DNA from: Marinobacter salinus
GTDB lineage: Bacteria > Pseudomonadota > Gammaproteobacteria > Pseudomonadales > Oleiphilaceae
Assembly (NCBI RefSeq): GCF_001854125.1
Contig: NZ_CP017715.1
Location: 3,348,001-3,412,000 of the forward strand
Direction: 5' to 3'
DNA length: 64,000 nucleotides
The translations under genes were made by a program, and so were the position numbers. Shown here piece by piece: positions 24,545 through 33,819 of the stretch; positions within the stretch are counted from its first letter, which is position 1; each line of letters begins with the position of its first letter. The notes beneath the pieces were generated by a model. It saw only the letters and a program-made list of their open reading frames with translations, was not told the origin of the DNA and did not search any database.

Positions 24545-25006
24545 ATGAACGTACTCGAACTCAAGGTCCCACCCTTGTTGCTGGTCATATTGTTCGGCGG
24601 AGCCATGTGGGCAGTGTCTCGTCTCCTGCCAGCGGGTAATTTCGCCATTCCCACCCGACTCTGGCTCTCTGCTGCCGTTCTGGCTGTCGGGGCATGCATC
24701 GCTCTGCTGGGTGTTCTGGAGTTCAGGACTGCCGGTACGACTGTCGACCCTCGCACGCCGCATCAGTCAGACAGCCTGGTGGTAAAGGGTGTGTACCGTT
24801 ACACCCGAAACCCGATGTACCTGGGTTTCTTGCTGATGCTTGTCGCCTGGGGACTTTTCCTGGGCAGTGTTTTTGCCGCCCTGCTGTTGCCGCTATTCAT
24901 CATCTACATGAACCGCTTCCAGATCCTGCCTGAGGAACGGCACATGCGGGCATTGTTCGGGGAGGCCTACCTGCACTATATGTCTCAGGTCCGTCGGTGG
25001 CTTTAA
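24545..25006 (+). CDS. Isoprenylcysteine methyltransferase-like membrane protein
   Basis: A 153-residue membrane protein with about four hydrophobic helices. The motif RYTRNPMYLGFLLMLVAWG and the later EERHMRALFGEAYLHYMSQVRRWL are typical of the ICMT/PEMT-like SAM methyltransferase family. It probably methylates a small lipid-soluble or thiol/phenol substrate at the membrane. It begins 6 bases after the DUF6647-like gene and is likely co-transcribed. Confidence 0.85.
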   Translation: MNVLELKVPPLLLVILFGGAMWAVSRLLPAGNFAIPTRLWLSAAVLAVGACIALLGVLEFRTAGTTVDPRTPHQSDSLVVKGVYRYTRNPMYLGFLLMLVAWGLFLGSVFAALLLPLFIIYMNRFQILPEERHMRALFGEAYLHYMSQVRRWL

Positions 25007-25016
25007 GGTAGAGAAA

Positions 25017-27056
25017 CTATGTGAAGTCGCGAGGAATCTTCAGGTCCCATTCGCGGGAAAAAATTCGTTTCTCACCTTCCCATGCATCCAGTTCCGCCCA
25101 TACGTAAAAATTCTCTGTATCTGCCGTCAGTATGGTGTGTGTGCGCGTGTGAACGGACCAGTCACCCCGTTCAAAATGGCGTTCGGTTTTGGTCTCCCCC
25201 TTTGGCGAAGTGAAGTCGTCGTCCCGGTAGGTGTACCAGTTGCGTGTACAATCTGCGATTGTCATATCAATTTCGTCAATCCGGAACTCTCCAAGGTCCT
25301 GAATAACTTCCAGTATCGACAAATCCTCGGCCAGGTCCCGGTGCACCAGCCAGTTGTGATGGGAGGGTTCAAGTCGTGTGATACCGATTGGCGGGGTGCC
25401 CTCCGGCGGCTCAAAACTTATGGCGGTATCTGTGTCGCTTATAGGTCGCACCGGTAGCTCCAGAAGGGAATTGCCGGAGCGAACAGTGAGTCGCACTGCT
25501 TCCGGGGGCGGCCATGCCAGCGCCCAATAGGAGGTGGAGATACTAAGGCGAAGCCGATGCCCCCGGGGGAATACCTGGGCGACATGATTCATTGGTATCC
25601 GAACCTGGAAGAACTCGCCGGGCACGAGTGCTTCTGGTCGGTCACTCCCCTGGCGGTGATTGAGATTCATAAGGCCGTAGGTCACCCGTGTAATCTTGTC
25701 ATCCGGGGCTGCGTCAGACAGTCGTACGGCTACCATGGCTACCGGCTGGTTGCTGGCCACCTGTAGCTCCACTACCGGCGCGCCCAGAATTTCCAGGTCT
25801 TCTGTGAGCGGAGCACTCTCGAAAACCAACGCACCACCATCTTCCTCGCGCTGATCGTGAGGCAGGTCCGGGGCGGCAGTGTACGAACACCATTTGCCGG
25901 CAAACAGGCCCACACTGAGTGGCGACTGGATGGGCATGTCCACCTTCTCGCCTTTCTCACTCTGTCCTTTTTCCTCAACCAGCTGCCAGGGACCGAGCCT
26001 GAATTGGCGCGCGGTGATGCGTGGCGAGGGCCAGTTTGGCTCCGCAACCCAGCGGCCGGGCCGCTCACTATAGGATGTGGTGGGCGGTACACTGTCCTGC
26101 ATCCAGGCGCGCAGCATGGGTTCGGCCATGATTCCGGTGTCGTGGCCTTTCAGCCAATGGTCCCACCAGCGTAACGTTTCCTGTAGAAAGCCGATCGCCG
26201 GGCCCGGAATGCCCTGATGTGGATACTTGTGTCCCCAGGGGCCGATCAGCCCCTGGCGCGGAACGTCAAGGTGCTCAAGCAACCGGAAAATGGCATTGGT
26301 ATAGCCGTCCGCCCAGCCGCCGACGGCCATAACCGGACACTGGATGGCAGTGTAATCCTCGCAGACGGATCCATGGTGCCAGTATGGGTCGCGACGCTGG
26401 TGCCGTAACCAGGTATTCAGCCAAAGGCCGCTGCCCTCCAGTCGTTCCAGCCACATGTCGCGCCAGCGCTCGCCCACAATTTCAGGGTCAGGCGGGCAGC
26501 TGTTCACTGAGAACATTGTTGTCGACTCGGAAAGATTGTCGGTCAGCAAGCAACCGCCCATGTAGTGCATATTGTCCGTGTACAGGTCATCGGTAGAGCA
26601 GGCAGTGACGATGGCTTTCAAGGCTTCCGATCGCCGTGCCGCAATCTGCAGTGCGTTAAAGCCGCCCCAGGAAATGCCCATCATGCCGACATTGCCGTCG
26701 CACCAGGGTTGTTCGGCAATCCAGTGGATCGCCTGTAGTCCGTCATCCAGCTCTTGTTCCCGGTACTGGTCAATCATAACGCCATCCGAGTCGCCACTAC
26801 CCCGCAAGTCGACCCGCACGCAGGCGTAACCGTGCCCAGCCAGGTAGGGGTGGGTAATGGCGTCCCGGGCGCGTGTCAGGTCCCGTTTGCGATAGGGGAT
26901 ATATTCTACGATGGCTGGTACCGGGTGATGCCAGGCCGATAGTGGCCGCCATAGGCGCGCTGCCAACCGACTGCCATCAGCCAGAGGAATCCAGACGTTT
27001 TCAACCGTTTCGATTCTGTGGGGCAGGGAATCGGGATGCACTGTGGTAAGGCTCAT
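25017..27056 (-). CDS. CocE/NonD-family hydrolase
   Basis: A 679-residue serine hydrolase of the CocE/X-Pro dipeptidyl-peptidase class S15 type. The N-terminal alpha/beta-hydrolase has RVDLRGSGDSDG, then the nucleophile elbow GMMGISWGGFNALQ (serine at about 129) and the aspartate/histidine region VGGWADGY and GPWGHKYP. The C-terminal jelly-roll domain (about 350-600) follows the family pattern. It hydrolyses an ester or amide. Its start overlaps the end of the ATP-grasp gene by 4 bases, so the two are translationally coupled. Confidence 0.9.
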   Translation of the reverse strand: MSLTTVHPDSLPHRIETVENVWIPLADGSRLAARLWRPLSAWHHPVPAIVEYIPYRKRDLTRARDAITHPYLAGHGYACVRVDLRGSGDSDGVMIDQYREQELDDGLQAIHWIAEQPWCDGNVGMMGISWGGFNALQIAARRSEALKAIVTACSTDDLYTDNMHYMGGCLLTDNLSESTTMFSVNSCPPDPEIVGERWRDMWLERLEGSGLWLNTWLRHQRRDPYWHHGSVCEDYTAIQCPVMAVGGWADGYTNAIFRLLEHLDVPRQGLIGPWGHKYPHQGIPGPAIGFLQETLRWWDHWLKGHDTGIMAEPMLRAWMQDSVPPTTSYSERPGRWVAEPNWPSPRITARQFRLGPWQLVEEKGQSEKGEKVDMPIQSPLSVGLFAGKWCSYTAAPDLPHDQREEDGGALVFESAPLTEDLEILGAPVVELQVASNQPVAMVAVRLSDAAPDDKITRVTYGLMNLNHRQGSDRPEALVPGEFFQVRIPMNHVAQVFPRGHRLRLSISTSYWALAWPPPEAVRLTVRSGNSLLELPVRPISDTDTAISFEPPEGTPPIGITRLEPSHHNWLVHRDLAEDLSILEVIQDLGEFRIDEIDMTIADCTRNWYTYRDDDFTSPKGETKTERHFERGDWSVHTRTHTILTADTENFYVWAELDAWEGEKRIFSREWDLKIPRDFT

Positions 27057-28372
27057 GCTGACGCCTCCTCATCCACAGGTTCAAGTTCGAAGGGTAACAA
27101 TTCCACGGCCCGATGATATTTTTCCAGCATCTCGTGGGTAGTCTGTGCGGCGACATGCACCTCTGCCAATACATAGCTATAGGCATCCTGATCGATTAGC
27201 GATGACAGTCGCTGGCCTTTTTTCAGTTTGAGGATGACATCCGTATCAGACTGTTCCTTCAGTAAAAGGTCCAGATCCTTTTTGGTCGGCACCCGGATTG
27301 CTACTGCGTCATCCTGGGTATAATGCCGCAGCAAAAATTTGGCGGCATGTTTATATGGCCCCTTGCCTTCAACAAAGTGTGGCTCATCGCCGACCGCCAC
27401 ATGCACGGCAATCTCGTGATTCGACATGCCGTCAACTTTTTCGAACTGGTAAGAGTGGGACTGGGAGATGCGTGGATTGATCTCAATGATCTGAAGTTTG
27501 TCGGTGTCCCTGTCCCAGAAAAACTCCATGTTGAAACAGCCATTATCGAACCCGATATGTTGCAGTACGCGCTCGGCCACATCGATGGCACGTTGCTGTA
27601 CCCGCTTAGGGGCCTTTGAAGGGTATTCGTAGCGCAGGAAACTCTTGTGATTGTGATCGCGCACCATATCGATCATGCCGTGAACACGATAACGGCCATG
27701 CTGAATGCTTCCCTCCGGCGCAATTTCAAGGCCGTGGATCAGTTCCTCGGCGATCAGATAATTGCCACTGATACCGGCGATTGCCTTGGGCAGCCGGGCT
27801 TTGGCAAGAATCGCATTGAACGGGTCGCCCAGCCGGTGAATGCGCTCACGTACGATGCCTATGGCCCGGTGAAAATCCCCTGCATCATTGATGCGAAAGC
27901 CCAGTAGTGAGCCGTAGCCTTTGACCGGTTTGATCCAGAAGGGATAGTCCAGCGTCACCTTGCTGAGGGCGTCATCGTCAAAGGGGTCGAAAGCGCAGAA
28001 GTCGGGCGTGTTTTCGGGAGCAGCCTGGCGTTGTTCGGTACGGCTCCAGTATTTGTGTGAACACTTGAGAATGGCCTCAAGAGAAGGGCATGGCAGATTA
28101 AATTCCTGACACAGAATCGCCGTTATTGACGTGGCGGGGAAATCCCAGTGGCAGACCATCCCGTCGATGGAACCATCAAAATTGCGCAGGATGCCACGGG
28201 CCTTGTCCAGCATTTCTTCAATGTCGTATTTCTGCTGGTAAACGATTTCTTCTGATCTGAGTAGCGGGAGAAAATTAAAGCTGCAGGCATCCGGAATTTG
28301 TAGCAGGTCTGCTCCATGACGTTCATCGAAGCCGACGACGAAAATATTTTTAATGTTGTCATTTCTGGTCAT
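27053..28372 (-). CDS. ATP-grasp ligase
   Basis: A 439-residue ATP-grasp enzyme, probably forming an amide bond or carboxylating. Visible ATP-grasp features are FWIKPVKGYGSLLGFRI at about 145-160, IAEELIHGLE, and the metal-binding end FNMEFFWD...LQIIEINPRISQS at about 285-310. The ATG at 28372 is chosen over an in-frame TTG 27 bases upstream. It is the promoter-proximal gene of a pair with the CocE-like hydrolase. The product is unknown; a dipeptide or amino-acid conjugate is plausible. Confidence 0.88.
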   Translation of the reverse strand: MTRNDNIKNIFVVGFDERHGADLLQIPDACSFNFLPLLRSEEIVYQQKYDIEEMLDKARGILRNFDGSIDGMVCHWDFPATSITAILCQEFNLPCPSLEAILKCSHKYWSRTEQRQAAPENTPDFCAFDPFDDDALSKVTLDYPFWIKPVKGYGSLLGFRINDAGDFHRAIGIVRERIHRLGDPFNAILAKARLPKAIAGISGNYLIAEELIHGLEIAPEGSIQHGRYRVHGMIDMVRDHNHKSFLRYEYPSKAPKRVQQRAIDVAERVLQHIGFDNGCFNMEFFWDRDTDKLQIIEINPRISQSHSYQFEKVDGMSNHEIAVHVAVGDEPHFVEGKGPYKHAAKFLLRHYTQDDAVAIRVPTKKDLDLLLKEQSDTDVILKLKKGQRLSSLIDQDAYSYVLAEVHVAAQTTHEMLEKYHRAVELLPFELEPVDEEASA

Positions 28373-28622
28373 TCGCTGCTGCCCCTCATTTTCAAGCAAA
28401 AATCACCTGCTTGCGAGAGCCTTACGGAAGTCTGACCATCAAAGCTAAGCGGGTTGTCGGGCCTGAATGCCTGTAGCATGCGTTATCAGGTTTGCATCAT
28501 TAAAAATATAGATCAAGATTGGCGTCAATGGCATTTATCTTGACCCAGCTTATATAGTCCAACTTGTAGCGTTCTGCTTCAGTTGGTCAGCTGGTGGACT
28601 TAGCTACCTCCAGGCTCCAATT

Positions 28623-28910
28623 ATGAATGTGGATAAAGCAAAAAAGCGTATCGCAAAGCAGGTCAGGAAAGGCTTTAACGGCTATCCCCTGATTTCGCTG
28701 GAATACTTTGGCAAGACGCCAGATTTTGCAACGGAAGTCATTATTTCATTCACTATGGAAGAGAACGCAGAACCACAGCAACAAAAGTTTGTGAGTGAAA
28801 ACGACGCTCGAGAGGACGAGACAATCCAGTCGACGCTGGTGAAGATTATTGAACGAGCGGATGCCAAAACTGTGGCTGAAATCGAGGGTGTGTCTCTCCT
28901 CAAGGAATAG
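28623..28910 (+). CDS. Small acidic/basic protein of unknown function
   Basis: A 95-residue protein, basic at the start (KAKKRIAKQVRKGF) and acidic in the middle. It has a plausible beta-rich core (LISLEYFGK, ATEVIISFTM) and a helical end. No family recognised. It lies 63 bases ahead of the desaturase gene on the same strand and may share its transcript. The 250 bases before it, divergent from the ATP-grasp gene, hold only an AT-rich promoter-like stretch around 28500-28560. Confidence 0.6.
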   Translation: MNVDKAKKRIAKQVRKGFNGYPLISLEYFGKTPDFATEVIISFTMEENAEPQQQKFVSENDAREDETIQSTLVKIIERADAKTVAEIEGVSLLKE

Positions 28911-28973
28911 TGGTCCGAGAGTTTGGAAGTCTCCTGTCAAAAGATCTATTTTTACAGGAAGGAGGGTCGGGTG

Positions 28974-30014
28974 ATGAGTCAGAACCATGTTCAGGAAGCG
29001 GATACCAGTTTGCCGGACCACAGCGTAGATATCCGGGTAGGTCGGGCATTGCTTGAGGCCACCAAGCCCTACGTTGAAGAATCTTCCGCAAAATCCTGGT
29101 GGTACGTCGGATCTACCTTTGGTTTGATGATTGCCGCTCTGACCGCCGCCGGGGTGGTGCCGTGGTGGCCCTTGCGTCTGGTATTTTCGGTGCTGGGTGC
29201 CCTGCTGATGGTTCGGGCCTTCATCACTTTCCACGATTATTTGCACGGCGCGATTCTTAAAGATTCCCGAATGGCTTACTGGCTCTTTCATGCCTATGGC
29301 GCTGTGGCCCTGACGCCAACCCGCTCCTGGCTTGCCAGTCACAATTATCACCACGGCCATACGGGGCAGATTACGGCCGCCAGTGTGGGCGCTTTCCCGC
29401 TCATAACCGCTCGCATGTGGCAGTCATCGACCCGATGGCAGCGTTTTGCCTACCGCGCCCAGCGGCATCCACTGGTGGTGCTGTTGAGCTACCCTATTGT
29501 TTTCGGTATTAACATTACGTTGATACCTTTGTTGAAGGACCCCGGCAAACACATCGACTCCCTGATCGCACTCCTGAGCCATTTCGGGTTAATTGCATTG
29601 TTGTGGGCGGCAGGCGGGTTCAGTCTGGTCTTTTTTGTCATTCTGCTGCCCATGACCCTGGCTTCAGCGATGGGGTGTTATCTGTTCTTCGCCCAGCATA
29701 GTTTCCGGCGCATGCAGATCGCTTCGCCCGAAGCGTGGACCTATTATCGGGCGGCGATGGAGTCTTCAAGTTTCATGCGGATGAACCCGGTGATGCAGTG
29801 GTTCACCGGGAATATCGGCTACCACCATATTCACCATCTTAATGTCCGGATCCCCTTCTACCGCTTGCCCGAAGTGATGGCTGCGGTTCCTGAACTGCAG
29901 GCACCGTTAACGACAACGCTGGCCCCAAGAGACATTATGGATTGTTTCCGGTGCGCTCTTTGGGACGAAAAAAAACAACGAATGGTGTCCTATCGGGAGG
30001 CTCGCCAACCATAG
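28974..30014 (+). CDS. Membrane fatty acid desaturase
   Basis: A 346-residue integral-membrane diiron desaturase/hydroxylase. Three histidine boxes are present: HDYLHG (about 84-89), HNYHHGH (about 123-129) and HHIHHLN (about 284-290), with hydrophobic helices between them. The ATG at 28974 follows GGAGGG. It would introduce a double bond into an acyl chain at the inner membrane using an electron-transfer partner not found nearby. Regioselectivity cannot be inferred. Confidence 0.92.
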   Translation: MSQNHVQEADTSLPDHSVDIRVGRALLEATKPYVEESSAKSWWYVGSTFGLMIAALTAAGVVPWWPLRLVFSVLGALLMVRAFITFHDYLHGAILKDSRMAYWLFHAYGAVALTPTRSWLASHNYHHGHTGQITAASVGAFPLITARMWQSSTRWQRFAYRAQRHPLVVLLSYPIVFGINITLIPLLKDPGKHIDSLIALLSHFGLIALLWAAGGFSLVFFVILLPMTLASAMGCYLFFAQHSFRRMQIASPEAWTYYRAAMESSSFMRMNPVMQWFTGNIGYHHIHHLNVRIPFYRLPEVMAAVPELQAPLTTTLAPRDIMDCFRCALWDEKKQRMVSYREARQP

Positions 30015-30119
30015 GTGCCTGATCGTCCGGTCTTTCCGGGGCGCTTGAATTCCACAACTGTTATGGAGCATGCCCGCGATAACGCCGGGCTGAAGCCTGG
30101 CGCACCACTTTTGGCTAAG

Positions 30120-32222
30120 TCAGGCCGCCTGTACCGCTACCCGCGTGCCGTTGAACGCCGCATTTCCGGTCAGTGCATCAATGCGCTGCGAATCGGTTAC
30201 GTCGTTCATGCTCACCCCCGGTTGCCCCTCTGCGACCGACATGGCGGTGTCGGCACGGTTATGGCCCCAGCCCTGAGGGATGCTGATCACCCCTTCGAAC
30301 ATATCGTCGTTGATTTCTACGGGCAGCTGGATTTGGCCGGTCGGTGAGGCAACCACGGCCGTTTGTCCGTCCTCCAGGCCCAGTTTTTCCGCATCGGCGG
30401 AATGCATCTGCATGGTGCACGGATTTTTGCCTTTGACCAGGCGATGGGAATTCTGGGTCCAGGTGTTGTGGCTTCGCGGCAGCCGGCGGCTGATCATGGA
30501 GAACGGGTAGTCGGTGTTCTGGTTCAGTTGCAGCAGGCCCGAGTCATCCAGGCGTTTCAGATCGTCCAGGTATAGTTGGGGTGCAATCCGGATCATGCCG
30601 TCTTCGGTCTGGATGCGTTGCTCCAGGCAGGGCTGCAACGGCCCAAGATCAACGCCGTGGGGAGTAGCCTTCAGCTTCTCCAGGCTCATACCGTGTTTGC
30701 CATAGGCGCCGTGCCTGAGGCCAAGGTCCAACATCGCCTCGGGTGTTACTCCGTCGTCTTCCAGCCCGGTCAGGTGCAGGGCCAGATCCCGCAGAATCTC
30801 CCAGTCGTGTTTCTGGTCAGGCGTTTTCTCGAACATTGGCTCCGAGAATTTGGCGGTGTTGCGTACGGCAAAAGAGTTGAAGAAGACATCGAAATGGGAC
30901 ACCTCCAGGCCGGTGGTGGCCGGCAGGATGATGTCGGCATGGCGGGTGGTTTCGTTCAGGTAGATGTCCACCGCCACCATGAACTCCAGTGAATCAAACG
31001 CTTCCTCCAGGCGAACCCCACCAGGCGCGGAGAGCGCCGGATTACCGGCGATAGTAATCATCGCCCGGATCTGGCCTTCGCCCGGCGTGAGGATTTCATC
31101 AGCCAGGGCGGCGACCGGGAACTCATTGTTGAAGTAGGGCAGTTTTCTGACCCGGGATTCATAACGGCCATAGGAGCTGGGCTTGCCCTTTTTATCCCGC
31201 ACCAGATCGAACGCTGGCTGCGGGAACATGGCACCACCCCGGCGATCGAAGTTGCCGGTGAGGATGTTCAGCACGTTGTTCAGCCACTGGCAGAGGCCCC
31301 CGAAAGACTGGGTGGAAGCTCCCATACGGCTGTAGCAAACGGCGCTTTTGGCGGCGGCCATCTCACGCGCCAGCTTCCGAATGGCAGTAGCTGACATGCC
31401 GCAGGCCTCAGCCACGGTTTCCGGCGCATAGGGTTTAACAGCGTCGGCCAGCAGGTCCAGGCCATCAATCCGGGACTCCAGGTGGCCAAGGGTCACCAAC
31501 TGTTCGTCAAACAGGGCGTGCACCAGCGCGAGCATGAACAGGGCGTCGGTCTCGGGGCGGATGAACAGGTGCTGGTCGGCCTTTTTCGCAGTTTCGGTGC
31601 GGCGGGGGTCGACCACCACTACCTTGCCACCCCTTTGCTGAATCGCCTTCAGGCGTTTGCCGACGCCCGGGGCCGTCATCAGGCTGCCGTTGGAAACAAT
31701 CGGGTTGGCTCCGATGATCAGCATGAAATCGGTGTGGTCGATGTCCGGGATGGGGATCAGCATGCCGGCGCCGAGCATGTAATTGGACGCCACATGGTGA
31801 GGCAACTGATCGGCGGACGCGGAGCTGTAGCGGTTGTTGGTGCCCAGGGCCTTGAAGAACCGGGGCAGCATAATGGCATTGCCGAAGTTGTGGGCGTTCG
31901 GGTTGCCCAGATAAACACCGACCGCATTCTGCCCGTGTTCCTGCTGGATGCCACGAAAGCGGGAGGCAATTTCCTCGAACGCCTGCCTCCAACTCATTTC
32001 CTGCCAGCCATTGGCGGTGCGCCTGAGCGGTGTCTTCAGGCGATCCGGATCGCTGTAAAAATCCTGCAGGGCCACCGCCTTGGGACAGATATGACCACGA
32101 CTGAACGGATCGTCCTGATCCCCTTTGATCGACAAGATCTCTCCGCCCTGGTGCCTGATTTCGAGGCCGCACATGGCTTCGCAGATGTTGCAGGTCCGGT
32201 AGTGGGTCTTGGTGTCGCTCAT
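30120..32222 (-). CDS. Molybdopterin-dependent oxidoreductase
   Basis: A 700-residue member of the DMSO reductase/formate dehydrogenase superfamily. The N-terminus has a 4Fe-4S motif, CNICEAMC with a later HICPKA cysteine. Body motifs include GNPNAHNFGN, IGANPIVSNGSLMT and VVVDPRRTETA for cofactor binding; the C-terminal domain has PRSHNTWTQNS. No Tat signal is visible, so it should be cytoplasmic. No partner subunits or cofactor genes are adjacent, as with single-subunit enzymes of this type. The substrate is unassigned. Confidence 0.9.
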   Translation of the reverse strand: MSDTKTHYRTCNICEAMCGLEIRHQGGEILSIKGDQDDPFSRGHICPKAVALQDFYSDPDRLKTPLRRTANGWQEMSWRQAFEEIASRFRGIQQEHGQNAVGVYLGNPNAHNFGNAIMLPRFFKALGTNNRYSSASADQLPHHVASNYMLGAGMLIPIPDIDHTDFMLIIGANPIVSNGSLMTAPGVGKRLKAIQQRGGKVVVVDPRRTETAKKADQHLFIRPETDALFMLALVHALFDEQLVTLGHLESRIDGLDLLADAVKPYAPETVAEACGMSATAIRKLAREMAAAKSAVCYSRMGASTQSFGGLCQWLNNVLNILTGNFDRRGGAMFPQPAFDLVRDKKGKPSSYGRYESRVRKLPYFNNEFPVAALADEILTPGEGQIRAMITIAGNPALSAPGGVRLEEAFDSLEFMVAVDIYLNETTRHADIILPATTGLEVSHFDVFFNSFAVRNTAKFSEPMFEKTPDQKHDWEILRDLALHLTGLEDDGVTPEAMLDLGLRHGAYGKHGMSLEKLKATPHGVDLGPLQPCLEQRIQTEDGMIRIAPQLYLDDLKRLDDSGLLQLNQNTDYPFSMISRRLPRSHNTWTQNSHRLVKGKNPCTMQMHSADAEKLGLEDGQTAVVASPTGQIQLPVEINDDMFEGVISIPQGWGHNRADTAMSVAEGQPGVSMNDVTDSQRIDALTGNAAFNGTRVAVQAA

Positions 32223-32351
32223 ATCAAAAGGCTCGGTCGTGGTGTTGTCGTTATTGGACTTCCGAGTGTGGCATAAGTGGGCGAAAAATCAGACAGTCAT
32301 AATTGACACAAATTTGGTTGTTATCGCCACCGTCCGAGAGTTGAGCGACAG

Positions 32352-32945
32352 TTATCGGGGTGACGCTCCCCTCATGCAAATGGCATACAGGCCCCCAAAG
32401 AGGGCGCCATAGACATGGGCATGTATGAGAATCGGGCTGTTGATAAATTCCGCGAGGCCCGGTTCGGCGCCCCGAACCAGTTCTATGACCAGCTTGATTG
32501 CCACGATTAATAGTGTGGCCAGTGAGAGCATTGGGTTTTGGCGTCGGGATAGAAGCGCGCCAGCGACCAGAAACCCATGGAGAACACCTGAAAACCCGGC
32601 ATACCAGCCAATATCCGGATGAAGCACGAACAGCGAGAGCGTCACCCCCAGTGAGATCAGGCCTGTCAGGAGATACCCCGTGAATCCAGCCAATGCCTGA
32701 TGGAATAGCCACCAGGCCAGGGCGAGCGACATCAGGTTCAGCAAAAGGTGCTGGAAGCTCAGGTGAACCCAGTGAGCCGTCGCCAGCCTCCAGATTTGCC
32801 CGGACTGAATATCAAAGCGTTGGTACATCAGCAGCTCGGCTGCCGGCTCCCCCAGCACCCAAACCAGTAAGAGACTGGCGCTGAGCAGCAGAGGGAGGCC
32901 CCAGTATCGGCCAAAGGTTTTGAATCTATTCAAGCGATCCGGCAT
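32352..32945 (-). CDS. rrtA: Rhombosortase (rhomboid-type intramembrane protease)
   Basis: A 197-residue membrane protein of the rhombosortase branch of rhomboids, with about six transmembrane helices. The serine nucleophile is in YAGFSGVLHGFLVAG (about 116-130) and a histidine partner lies in HAHVYGALFGGLYA near the C-terminus; the HWVHLSFQHLLLN segment is also family-like. Rhombosortases cleave proteins carrying a GlyGly-CTERM tail. Such a protein is encoded about 900 bases away (33820-34692) in the opposite orientation. Confidence 0.88.
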   Translation of the reverse strand: MPDRLNRFKTFGRYWGLPLLLSASLLLVWVLGEPAAELLMYQRFDIQSGQIWRLATAHWVHLSFQHLLLNLMSLALAWWLFHQALAGFTGYLLTGLISLGVTLSLFVLHPDIGWYAGFSGVLHGFLVAGALLSRRQNPMLSLATLLIVAIKLVIELVRGAEPGLAEFINSPILIHAHVYGALFGGLYAICMRGASPR

Positions 32946-33203
32946 CTCTGCGCATCCAGACTGATCTACGAGCGATCCGCAGGGCTGCGACGCTGATATT
33001 GATTAAACTGCACCAACTGCCTGGACGGTTCAAGTACCTTCTGCAATTCGCTGTTTAGGCGCTGCGAAACTGCAAGCATTAATTGGCCTATTGACATAAC
33101 ATTAAACGAGCACCATTGAGAACTGGCAGTGGTATCCGGCAGGGGCTAACGGTTTTCGCTGTTGCCGGGAAACTCGGTTTGATGACAAGGAAGGAAGTAC
33201 GCA

Positions 33204-33797
33204 ATGCGCATCCATTATCTGTTGGTCCCAGCCCTCTTTCTCTCTCTACCTGCAATCGCGGATGAAGTAATTTCCGACGATTTGATCGTTAATAATGAAA
33301 GTCTTTGCGTCGGTGTCGACTGCGTTCCGGACGCAGACTTCGGTTTTGACACGCTTGCCCTCAAATCCCCCACACCCCAGATTGTCTTTCAGGACACCAG
33401 CAACTCCTCGGCTTTTCCGACCGAGGACTGGATGGTTGGTATTACCGACGGTGGTTCCGCAACACAGACGTCCTTTTTTATCAGGAACCTGACCCAGGGC
33501 CTGGACGCATTGGTTATTTCGGCCGACGGTGACGTGGCATTGGGAGCGGGCGCAGAAATCGTCGCGGACTCGGTGTCGGTTGGCGATCTCGGCAGTGAGC
33601 GTCGAGTCAGTCATGTCGCTGACGCAGTTGATGACACGGATGCCGTCACGTTGGCTCAGTTCAATGTATTCAAAGCAAGTGCCACGGGTTCTGTTTCGAC
33701 GGAAGTGGATGCACTGGATAGTCGGGTAGCGGAGCTGGAAGGTCGGTTAGCAGACCTGGTTGACCGCCTTGAGGCCGTCGCGGCCAAGGTCCAGTAG
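33204..33797 (+). CDS. Secreted protein, paralogue of the next gene
   Basis: A 197-residue exported protein with signal peptide MRIHYLLVPALFLSLPAIA. The mature start, DDLIVNNESLCVGVDCV, matches the neighbour's DDLIVQGNLCVGFDCV; both have a two-cysteine CVG.DCV element and the later DGVALG-like glycine-rich segment. Residues about 160-197 are a coiled coil. Unlike its neighbour it ends without a GlyGly-CTERM tail. The pattern resembles fibre or S74-like surface proteins. The gap upstream (32946-33203) looks promoter-like only. Confidence 0.8.
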   Translation: MRIHYLLVPALFLSLPAIADEVISDDLIVNNESLCVGVDCVPDADFGFDTLALKSPTPQIVFQDTSNSSAFPTEDWMVGITDGGSATQTSFFIRNLTQGLDALVISADGDVALGAGAEIVADSVSVGDLGSERRVSHVADAVDDTDAVTLAQFNVFKASATGSVSTEVDALDSRVAELEGRLADLVDRLEAVAAKVQ

Positions 33798-33819
33798 TCT
33801 CAGCGAGGAATCCAAGCTC

